Origin: Candidatus Woesearchaeota archaeon
GTDB lineage: Archaea; Nanobdellota; Nanobdellia; Woesearchaeales; GW2011-AR4
Assembly (NCBI GenBank): GCA_016185865.1
Contig: JACPMU010000056.1
Span: forward strand, 1-12,861
Direction: 5' to 3'
DNA length: 12,861 nucleotides
Below the pieces are notes generated by a model. That model saw nothing but the letters and a program-made list of their open reading frames with translations, was not told where the DNA came from and did no database searches. Below, piece by piece: positions 6,698 through 11,963 of this stretch (positions within the stretch are counted from its first letter, which is position 1; each line of letters opens with the position of its first letter). Position numbers and translations under genes: made by a program.

Positions 6698-6982
6698 ATG
6701 AAACTATACCAGCAGTTTGACCTGAACCTTAATGCCTTGAAGATAGGCAGCATTCCGAATATAATAAATGAGATTCCTGTTTTGGTTGAAAAATTAGTAA
6801 AGGATCTTCTTGAAGACGGGTACATTGTCATCGAGTCATCTGCAAGGCATATGGGGATTCCAAGAAGCATAACCGTTGTCAAGGATTTTACAGGCCCTTT
6901 TGTCACAAAGTTTTCCGCAAAGGTGAGGAATGATTTTGATGCTGTTTCCAAGGCTATAGGGATTGAGAGATTGTTTGAATAA
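6698..6982 (+). CDS. hypothetical protein, 94 aa, last gene of the small unit
   Basis: Not recognised. ATG 6698 follows the zinc-ribbon stop by six bases, with GAGG at 6690-6693 as Shine-Dalgarno. It is a compact alpha/beta-looking protein: a helical first half (IPNIINEIPVLVEKLVKDLLEDG, about 19-41), then strands and a loop with Gly/Pro (IVIESSARHMGIPRSITVVKDFTGPFVTKF) and a last helix (NDFDAVSKAIGIERLF). No signal, membrane segment or metal motif. The alternation of helix and strand and the SxARHMGIPRS loop suggest a small ligand- or nucleic-acid-binding fold, but this is only a shape argument. Ends in TAA; an inverted repeat CTTAAA/TTTAAG follows at about 7000-7020 and may help end the unit. 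Confidence 0.75.
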   Translation: MKLYQQFDLNLNALKIGSIPNIINEIPVLVEKLVKDLLEDGYIVIESSARHMGIPRSITVVKDFTGPFVTKFSAKVRNDFDAVSKAIGIERLFE

Positions 6983-7049
6983 TCGACGTGTCTAAAACCC
7001 TTAAATTCTGCCATTTTAAGCCTTAAAAAGCTGTTCTAGGAACGAAAGG

Positions 7050-7057
7050 TTTATATA
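7050..7057 (+). promoter_or_regulatory. TATA box in the spacer before gyrB
   Basis: TTTATATA lies 36 bases before ATG 7086. It is the best TATA box between 6982 and gyrB, so the gyrB message may start here and carry a leader of about 190 bases. A weaker A/T-rich element at about 7238-7250 lies closer to gyrB. Confidence 0.5.
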
Positions 7058-7085
7058 GTTAAGTGTTCTAAAAACTACAGAAATA

Positions 7086-7216
7086 ATGGCTGATTTATAG
7101 ACGACAAAGATGCGTGCGAGAACGCTCACACGCTCGCGTTCAACTTCGTGGTTTTAATATTTTCATATAATGAAGAATTAGATAAAAAACTAAAAGCAAG
7201 GGTACAAAAACATTAA
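7086..7216 (+). pseudogene. remnant of a small reading frame, probably frameshifted
   Basis: ATG 7086 sits 36 bases after a TATA box but reads only MADL before TAG 7098-7100. A shifted frame (one base missing near 7093) continues from the same point as FIDDKDACENAHTLAFNF, then a hydrophobic stretch VVLIFSYN and a basic end LDKKLKARVQKH, stopping at TAA 7214-7216. Joined, they would make about 43 plausible residues. Alternatively the frame is accidental and the DNA is an untranslated leader or small RNA containing the hairpin at 7101-7152. Low confidence; listed because promoter spacing and composition look gene-like. Confidence 0.25.
7101..7152 (+). ncRNA. GC-rich stem-loop in the gyrB upstream region
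   Basis: ACGACAAAG (7101-7109) can pair with CTTCGTGGT (7144-7152) at 7 of 9 positions, and GTGCGAG (7114-7120) with CTCGCGT (7133-7139), leaving a 12-base loop. An alternative is GAACGC (7120-7125) with GCGTTC (7136-7141). It is the only GC-rich patch in an A/T-rich spacer and is followed by TTTTAATATTTT. It could be a small RNA, a leader element of gyrB or part of the remnant frame above. No known RNA family is recognised. Confidence 0.3.
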
Positions 7217-7267
7217 CTAAAACTCAATAACGGTTGAACATTAAAAAATAAAATTAATCAAACTAAA

Positions 7268-9205
7268 ATGGAGCAATCACAAACCCAGCAAAATGAACAA
7301 GCTCAGGAAACAAAGCCTGAGTCAAGCTACGAGGCAAAAGACATCCAGGTATTGGCTGGATTGAGCGCTGTAAGGAAAAGGCCTGCAATGTACATTGGCT
7401 CGACAGACTCCAAGGGAGTGCACCATCTTGTTTATGAGGCTGTTGACAACTCGATTGACGAGGCGCTTGCAGGGTTCTGCAGCAGGATTTCTGTTTTCAT
7501 ACATAAGGACGGGTTTATTACAATAAGCGACAACGGAAGAGGCATTCCTGTTGACATGCACCCAAAATTGAACAAGCCTGCTGTTGAGGTTGTAATGACA
7601 AGGCTTCATGCCGGCGGAAAATTTGACAAGAAAGTTTACAAGGTCAGCGGAGGTTTGCATGGTGTCGGAATTTCTGTAACAAACGCATTGTCAAAGGAGC
7701 TTGTTGTTGATGTAAAAAGAAACGGCAAAATCTACCGGCAAAAGTACCAATGCGGCAAGCCTGTCACGGAATTAACAATTATAGGCGATGTTGATGCAAA
7801 AGACACTGGAACAACCGTGAAATTTTTGCCTGACGAGCAGATATTTTCAGAAACAGAGTTCAGCTTTTAGGTACTGTCAAGCAGATTAAGGGAGCTTGCA
7901 TTCCTCAACAAAGGTATAAAAATAGAGATAGAGGACGAAAAAACAGAAAAGAAAAATGAGTTCCATTATGACGGCGGCATAATATCTTTTGTGGAGTACC
8001 TTAACAAAAACAAGACACCATTGCACAAGACCATTTATTTCAGCAAGGGCAAAAACGGCATACAGTTTGAGTATGCTTTGCAGTATAATGACGGCTACCA
8101 GGAAAATGTTTTCTCTTTTGCAAACACAATCAATACTTATGAGGGAGGCACGCATTTAATCGGTTTTAAGACAGCACTGACAAGAGTCATGAACAATTAT
8201 GTGGAAAAAAACAAGCTGAAAGGCATCAAGCTTACAAGCGAAGACACAAGGGAAGGGCTGACAGCGGTTATTTCCATCAAAATACCTGAGCCGCAGTTTG
8301 AAGGCCAGACAAAGACAAAGCTTGGAAATTCCGAGATAAAAGGGCTTGTTGACAGCATTGTAAATGACTCGCTTGGCTCTTATCTTGAGGAAAATCCACA
8401 GATTGCAAAGGCAATTGTCTACAAGTGCGTAAATGCAGCGCATGCAAGGGAAGCTGCGCAAAAAGCCAGAGAACTGACAAGAAGAAAAGGGGCATTAAAC
8501 CACGGCTCTTTGCCGGGAAAGCTCGCAGACTGCTCCGAAAAAGACCCTGCAAAATGCGAACTGTTCATTGTGGAGGGCGATTCGGCCGGGGGAAGCGCAA
8601 AGATGGGTAGAAACCGTCAATTCCAAGCAGTATTGCCATTAAAAGGAAAAATCCTGAATGTTGAAAAAGCAAGGCTGAACAAAATTTTTGAGAATGATGA
8701 AATAACAACAATGATAGCGGCAATCGGTACAAGCGTGGGTGAAGATTTTGACATAACAAAGGCAAGATACCACAAGCTTGTCATAATGACAGACGCTGAT
8801 GTTGACGGCTCGCATATAAGAACGCTATTGCTCACTTTCTTTTACAGGCACATGCAGCAGCTGATTGAAGCAGGCTATGTTTATATTGCCCAGCCCCCAT
8901 TATACAAGGTGACAAAAGGGAAAATAACAAAATATGTCTACAATGACGAGGAACTGGAAAAACTGTTGAATGAAATTGGAAGGGATGATGTAAACATGCA
9001 GCGCTACAAGGGGCTTGGAGAGATGAATCCCCAGCAATTGTGGGAAACAACAATGGACACAGGCAACAGGACAATGCTGCAGGTAACCTTGCAGGATGCA
9101 GTAGAGGCTGACAAGATGTTCACACTGCTAATGGGCGACCAGGTTGAGCCGAGAAGAAAGTTCATAGAGCAGCATGCGAAGGAAGTTATAAATCTGGATG
9201 TTTAA
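7268..9205 (+). CDS. gyrB: DNA gyrase subunit B, interrupted by an in-frame TAG
   Basis: ATPase and Toprim subunit of gyrase, which with GyrA introduces negative supercoils. Read through the TAG it has 645 residues, normal for a short-type GyrB. Seen: RKRPAMYIG (36-44); EAVDNSIDEA (57-66) with the ATP/Mg asparagine; DNGRGIP (88-94); GGLHGVGISVTNALS (128-142); then RLRELAFLN, FVEYLNKNKTP and GGTHL; Toprim EGDSAGGSA (436-444) and DADVDGSHIRTLLLTFFYR (509-527); QRYKGLGEM near the end. Codon 201 is TAG (7868-7870), where homologues read like F-x-Y-E-x-L; the frame continues without shift and no start codon lies between the TAG and the conserved RLREL. Hence nonsense mutation, sequencing error, suppression or recoding; a true split gene is unlikely. 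GTG 7991 is internal. Ends in TAA. gyrA is not in the window; eS1 follows. Confidence 0.9.
7868..7870 (+). other. in-frame TAG codon 201 of gyrB
   Basis: The TAG stands between ETEFSF and VLSSRLRELAFLN. Both sides are conserved GyrB sequence in the same frame. E. coli has Glu at this place (EYEILAKRLREL), so a single G-to-T change from GAG would explain it. Confidence 0.9.
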
Positions 9206-9209
9206 GGGA

Positions 9210-9236
9210 TTTTTATATATTCTATCTTAAGAGATA
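9210..9236 (+). terminator. T-run and small hairpin after gyrB
   Basis: Five T at 9210-9214 follow the gyrB stop, then TATCT (9223-9227) and AGATA (9232-9236) form a 5-bp stem with loop TAAG. Archaeal termination mainly needs the T-run. Confidence 0.35.
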
Positions 9237-9259
9237 AACAAGTAATACCAACATAAACC

Positions 9260-9267
9260 TTTATAAA
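9260..9267 (+). promoter_or_regulatory. TATA box of the eS1 gene
   Basis: TTTATAAA lies 37 bases before ATG 9297; RNA would start about 5-10 bases before the ATG. Confidence 0.55.
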
Positions 9268-9296
9268 TCAATAAAAATTCCAAAACCTTAATTAAA

Positions 9297-9744
9297 ATGG
9301 CACAGGAACAGGTTGCAAAGCTAAAGAAAAAGCAGTGGTTTCAAATCATTGCGCCGAAGCAGTTTGAAAATGCAGTCATAGGGGAAACTTTAGTCTACTC
9401 GCCAAGCCAGATGCTGGGCAAGACATTAAGCCACAGCCTGATGAACCTTACAAATGACATGAAAAGGCACCCTGATTATCACAAGGGGGGATGTAAAGGG
9501 CTCTGTTGCTGCAAAGATGCGGAACAACATCGCAATGTTTCTTGCCAAAACAATCAAAAAAATGGCATATGACGAGATTATCAACGACCTCATAACCCAC
9601 AAGCTGCAGTCTTTGATGCGGGAAAATTTAAACAAGATTTATCCATTGAAAGTGTGCGAAATAAGGTATCTGGGAATTGAGGCAAGGGAAAAGCCACAGG
9701 AAGCAAAAGCTGAAGCTAAGGAAGAGCAGAAGCAAAACTTATAA
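9297..9744 (+). pseudogene. rps3ae: 30S ribosomal protein eS1 (S3Ae), internal deletion plus frameshift
   Basis: eS1 is an essential archaeal/eukaryotic small-subunit protein near the mRNA exit. The N-terminus is intact: KKKQWFQIIAPKQFENAVIGETLVY, then LGKTLSHSLMNLTNDMKR (to about 9468). The C-terminus is intact in another frame: LIITRGDVKGSVAAKMRNN from 9472, then FLAKTIKKMAYDEIINDLITHKLQ, IYPLKVCEIRYLGIEA and an Ala/Glu/Lys tail to TAA 9742-9744. Together the parts give about 149 codons where about 190-220 are usual: the middle, roughly 50-75 residues including the strand and loop region before the final helices, is missing, and the parts are out of frame. In the first frame translation runs on into Cys-rich nonsense (GCKGLCCC) to 9572. 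Either a real broken copy or an assembly deletion; since the gene is essential, a second copy or an error is expected. Good TATA box upstream; tRNA-Gln follows. Confidence 0.85.
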
Positions 9745-9746
9745 AA
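9739..9746 (+). promoter_or_regulatory. TATA box of tRNA-Gln
   Basis: TTATAAAA overlaps the last codon and stop of eS1 and lies 32 bases before the first tRNA base, so RNA could start at or next to the mature 5' end. Confidence 0.5.
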
Positions 9747-9758
9747 CAAAGCTAGTTC

Positions 9759-9764
9759 TTTTTT
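9759..9764 (+). terminator. T-run after eS1
   Basis: Six T, 14 bases after the eS1 stop and just before tRNA-Gln, suit archaeal termination. Confidence 0.4.
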
Positions 9765-9790
9765 GTTTATAGCCCCGTAGTCTAGCGGTC

Positions 9791-9805
9791 TCTTTTAAGC
9801 CGTAA
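9791..9805 (+). other. 15-nt D-loop insertion in tRNA-Gln, probable intron
   Basis: Taking out these 15 bases restores the D-loop AGCGGUCAA. GCGG (9786-9789) can pair with CCGT (9800-9803), leaving 3-base bulges TCT (9790-... boundary) and AAA on opposite strands, a relaxed bulge-helix-bulge as cut by archaeal tRNA endonuclease. A simple hairpin CTTTTA/TAAAAG (9792-9797/9803-9808) is an alternative fold. Confidence 0.6.
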
Positions 9806-9823
9806 AAGGATAGGGCCCTCTGG

Positions 9824-9868
9824 AGGCAGCGAAAATCAGAGATTTTCTGGTCTTTCGTTGCTAACGAA
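9824..9868 (+). other. 45-nt anticodon-loop insertion in tRNA-Gln, probable intron
   Basis: Lies after anticodon position 37 (or up to four bases later). A long fold pairs CAGCGAAA (9827-9834) with TTTCGTTG (9853-9860) and then ATCAGA with TCTGGT. The exon-side central helix is weak (TGG with CTA), so the splice motif is relaxed. Alternatively it folds as two perfect 3-nt-loop hairpins, 9831-9847 and 9852-9870. Confidence 0.65.
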
Positions 9869-9870
9869 AG
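9831..9870 (+). repeat. two adjacent perfect hairpins in the tRNA-Gln insertion
   Basis: GAAAATC (9831-9837) and GATTTTC (9841-9847) form a 7-bp stem with loop AGA. Four bases later CTTTCGTT (9852-9859) and AACGAAAG (9863-9870) form an 8-bp stem with loop GCT. The layout matches that in hisS. Confidence 0.7.
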
Positions 9871-9928
9871 GCTCTGACGGCAGTTCGAATCTGCCCGGGG
9901 CTATTTTTAATTGATTCTTAAGAAAGTA

Positions 9929-9936
9929 TTATAAAT
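9929..9936 (+). promoter_or_regulatory. TATA box of the 131-aa gene
   Basis: TTATAAAT, 55 bases before ATG 9984, implies a leader of about 25 bases with no clear Shine-Dalgarno. Confidence 0.4.
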
Positions 9937-9983
9937 AAATCTTTATTTTCTGATAGAAATTTACTAGAGAAAAATCAATTAAA

Positions 9984-10379
9984 ATGAATCAATTAGAAGA
10001 TACACCTGTTTTGGTGGAGATTGACGACCTGTATAGATATTCCCATCTTCAAAGAAGATGGTTAGAATTGTACAGAATTTCTAAAGATAATGCCAGCAGA
10101 GATAATAACTTCGTCCAAGATACACAAGAAAGAGATTGGGTCGGTCGCATTTTTGACCATGACCATACCAGGCAGCTTGAGGCAAACCTAGATTATCTAA
10201 GAAGATTGCAAGGATTAGTTACACCAATTAGAGGCGGAGTATTAAATTCGAATGAGGAACAAAAATTAGAATTCTCTGGCTTGCCTCGGGAGGCACTAGA
10301 TTTTTTAAGCCATGCTGGAATTAGCGTAAAGGCAGTTGACACCCCCAATTTGGAGCGCTTGTTACAAGAAGGATTTTGA
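9984..10379 (+). CDS. hypothetical protein, 131 aa
   Basis: Not recognised. Soluble and highly charged, without signal peptide or membrane segment. Predicted mostly helical: YSHLQRRWLELYRISKDN (about 19-36), then DTQERDWVGRIFDHDHTRQLEANLDYLRRLQGLV (46-79), a short loop with GG, and a last helical part LPREALDFLSHAGISVKAVDTPNLERLLQ. The DHDHTRQ stretch could bind a metal but is not a known motif. It has its own TATA box and stands between tRNA-Gln and the Bud32 gene. Composition resembles that of the 4388-4885 gene more than that of the core genes, which may mean a lineage-specific or acquired gene. Ends in TGA at 10377-10379, immediately followed by the Bud32 promoter. Confidence 0.68.
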   Translation: MNQLEDTPVLVEIDDLYRYSHLQRRWLELYRISKDNASRDNNFVQDTQERDWVGRIFDHDHTRQLEANLDYLRRLQGLVTPIRGGVLNSNEEQKLEFSGLPREALDFLSHAGISVKAVDTPNLERLLQEGF

Positions 10380-10387
10380 CTATAAAA
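10380..10387 (+). promoter_or_regulatory. TATA box of the Bud32 gene
   Basis: CTATAAAA, 39 bases before ATG 10419 and touching the preceding stop codon, implies a leader of about 10 bases at most. Confidence 0.45.
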
Positions 10388-10418
10388 CCAAAAAATAAAT
10401 TTTTTGTCTATAATACCA

Positions 10419-11024
10419 ATGAAACTAATCGCGCAGGGAGCAGAAGCTAAATTGTTTCTGGAAGAAGGAAATATCCTAAAAAACCGCTTTAAAAAAACTT
10501 ACAGGATAAAAGAAATAGACGAAAAGCTGCGCAGCTTCAGGACAAGAAGAGAGGCTAAAATCCTGCAGAAACTCCATGCGATAGCATTTCCAGCTCCAAA
10601 ACTAATAAAAAATGATGAAAAAGAAAATTTAGTGATTGAAAATATTGGCGGAAAGCTGATAAAAAATATCCTTGAAAAAAATAACTATAAAAAATTGTGC
10701 AATGAAATCGGCGGAAAAATCGCAGTTCTTCATAACAATTCAATCATTCACGGCGACCTGACAACGTCAAACATGATTTTAAGCAAAGAAGTCTATTTTA
10801 TTGACTTTGGATTGTCATTCTTCTCGGAAAAAGCAGAGGACAAGGCAGTTGACTTGCATCTGCTAAAAGAGGGGCTTGAGTCAAAGCATTACAGAATTTG
10901 GGAAAAATGTTTTAAATACACTCTAGAATCATATAGGAAAGAGGCAAAAAACAGCAATGAGACATTAAAGCGGCTCGAGGCTGTTGAAAAAAGGGGAAGA
11001 TACCGTGCGAGAAAGGGGCGCTAA
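10419..11024 (+). CDS. bud32: KEOPS kinase Bud32 (Kae1-associated)
   Basis: Small atypical RIO-like kinase/ATPase of the KEOPS complex, which makes t6A at position 37 of ANN-decoding tRNAs together with Kae1. Seen in 201 residues: QGAEAKLFL (6-14), the short nucleotide loop; KTYRIKEIDEKLRSFRTRREAKIL (26-49), the Bud32 hallmark that ends in the helix-C glutamate; IHGDLTTSN (110-118) with catalytic Asp113; VYFIDFGLSF (125-134) with the metal-binding Asp129; EDKAVDLHLLKEGLESKH (140-157); and the basic tail RGRYRARKGR that closes archaeal Bud32. The frame is open from TTG 10404, but ATG 10419 matches the family start. Kae1 is not adjacent, and there is no Kae1-Bud32 fusion here. Ends in TAA, convergent with the protease gene, 41 bases apart. 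Confidence 0.93.
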   Translation: MKLIAQGAEAKLFLEEGNILKNRFKKTYRIKEIDEKLRSFRTRREAKILQKLHAIAFPAPKLIKNDEKENLVIENIGGKLIKNILEKNNYKKLCNEIGGKIAVLHNNSIIHGDLTTSNMILSKEVYFIDFGLSFFSEKAEDKAVDLHLLKEGLESKHYRIWEKCFKYTLESYRKEAKNSNETLKRLEAVEKRGRYRARKGR

Positions 11025-11029
11025 CCTTA

Positions 11030-11064
11030 ATATTAAAAAATCTGCGTCAATGAGTTTATGCAGC
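11030..11064 (-). terminator. possible terminator between convergent genes
   Basis: CTGC (11042-11045) and GCAG (11060-11063) flank the centre, and on the minus strand the stem is followed by ATTTTTTAA. This would end the protease transcript; the stem is only four base pairs. Confidence 0.3.
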
Positions 11065-11065
11065 G

Positions 11066-11869
11066 TCAAGCATTGGGATGAACTGGCTTGTCGTACTGCC
11101 TAACCCTAGGCATCTCGAGTGCAAGCTTTTCCAATAAAGATTTTTGGTTAAAGCTTAATTTTTCTCTTTTTATTAGCGATGCCTTACTTGAAACATGGAA
11201 CATTCCTATCCAGGACAGTCCATCTTGGGTAACTTTCAAAACCGGTGCACCGCTGCTTCCTATCTGTGCAGGGGAAATGCTGCGCACACATACATGTTTT
11301 CCGTATTTGTCATTGGATTTTTCTTCAGGGACATGTTGCTGGTCTATTAAAAGGAAGTAACCATTCCTTGTACCAAATTCTATCTTGCCGTAATTCTCGC
11401 TGTAACCCATAGTCACAACTTTGTCGCCATATTTTACTTCTAAATCACCATCAAGGAGCTCTTTATAGTCTGGCAATGCTATTGCGGAAATATCCCCTTT
11501 TGTGCGCAATATCGCAACATCTATTCTTTGGTTTGAGTCTACAGCCTCAAGTCCTATTATGGTGCCATTATTATCATATAATGCGGTCTTGGCAGAATAA
11601 CCATCTGACAAAAACTTAGGATTAGCTATAACATGCTCATTCGTACAGATGTAGCAATAACCATCTCTTTTTTTGAATGCCAATCCTGTTCCAATGAATC
11701 CAGAGGAACCATCATCTCGGGAGTATGTGGTGAGTAATTGCACTGTTGCCCTTTCAACACGTTCTTTTAAAGTAAGCCCCATTGAATTAGCCCAGGCATT
11801 AGAATGAGCAAATGAGGCAGGTGCTGCTAGCCCTGCAAATCTCAAGAATCCTCTCCTGCTTACTTGCAT
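11066..11869 (-). CDS. Tat-exported trypsin-like serine protease
   Basis: Predicted chymotrypsin-fold peptidase working outside the membrane. Residues 1-28 form a twin-arginine signal: SRRGFLRFAGLAAPASFA with the RR at 5-6, a mild hydrophobic stretch and a probable cut after ANA/NAWA-type residues near 24-28. The triad is visible: His79 in CTNEHVI, Asp117 in RIDVAIL, Ser206 in IGSSGAPVL (usually GNSGGP; here the Gly before Pro is Ala). Overall order matches DegP/HtrA-like and S1/S7 bacterial-type trypsins, but no PDZ domain follows; 267 residues are just the protease domain. ATG 11867-11869 is 31 bases from a TATA-like box (ATTTAAAA, 11893-11900, minus strand), so the message is probably leaderless. 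Ends in TGA. Divergent from hisS. Export implies a Tat translocase elsewhere. Fold firm; target unknown. Confidence 0.85.
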   Translation of the reverse strand: MQVSRRGFLRFAGLAAPASFAHSNAWANSMGLTLKERVERATVQLLTTYSRDDGSSGFIGTGLAFKKRDGYCYICTNEHVIANPKFLSDGYSAKTALYDNNGTIIGLEAVDSNQRIDVAILRTKGDISAIALPDYKELLDGDLEVKYGDKVVTMGYSENYGKIEFGTRNGYFLLIDQQHVPEEKSNDKYGKHVCVRSISPAQIGSSGAPVLKVTQDGLSWIGMFHVSSKASLIKREKLSFNQKSLLEKLALEMPRVRQYDKPVHPNA

Positions 11870-11892
11870 GAATTGCAGAATTTAATATTAAT

Positions 11893-11900
11893 ATTTAAAA
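11893..11900 (-). promoter_or_regulatory. TATA-like box of the protease gene
   Basis: Reads TTTTAAAT on the minus strand, 31 bases before the ATG, the same spacing as for purM and hisS. Confidence 0.45.
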
Positions 11901-11932
11901 CTTGCGAGTAGTGCCAGCAAAGAAAAACAACC

Positions 11933-11940
11933 TTTTTAAA
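11933..11940 (+). promoter_or_regulatory. TATA-like box of hisS
   Basis: TTTTTAAA, 31 bases before ATG 11964, gives a leaderless message. Confidence 0.5.
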
Positions 11941-11963
11941 CTGAAATAATAATTAAACCAATT

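Larger units (their letters stand above)
9771..9903 (+). tRNA. tRNA-Gln(CUG) with two insertions (D-loop 15 nt, anticodon loop 45 nt)
   Basis: Acceptor strand AGCCCCG (9771-9777) pairs with CGGGGCT (9896-9902), discriminator A 9903; U8 A9; D-stem GTCT (9780-9783) with GGAT (9808-9811); anticodon stem GGGCC (9813-9817) with GGCTC (9870-9874); loop CUCUGGA with anticodon CTG (9820-9822); variable TGAC; T-arm GGCAG-TTCGAAT-CTGCC (9879-9895). The A1-U72 pair fits archaeal tRNA-Gln, charged through Glu-tRNA-Gln amidation. Removing 9791-9805 from the D-loop and 45 bases from the anticodon loop leaves a standard 73-nt tRNA. The anticodon-loop boundary is ambiguous by the repeat AGGC (9824-9868 or up to four bases later). 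CCA is not encoded. Five T follow (9904-9908). Confidence 0.9.

Noticed and set aside
8277..9074. Minus-strand open frames opposite gyrB
   Set aside because: They mirror the codon pattern of gyrB, have odd composition and no promoter or Shine-Dalgarno.
7991..9205. Separate gene starting at GTG 7991
   Set aside because: The GTG is inside conserved GyrB sequence; conserved residues between the TAG and this GTG would be lost, and no Shine-Dalgarno or promoter precedes it.
9297..9572. Small cysteine-rich protein (GCKGLCCC end)
   Set aside because: The cysteine-rich end arises from out-of-frame reading of the eS1 C-terminal part after the deletion.
11088..11360. Plus-strand open frame opposite the protease gene
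   Set aside because: It lies antisense to a protein with a full catalytic triad and signal peptide; no promoter or ribosome site.
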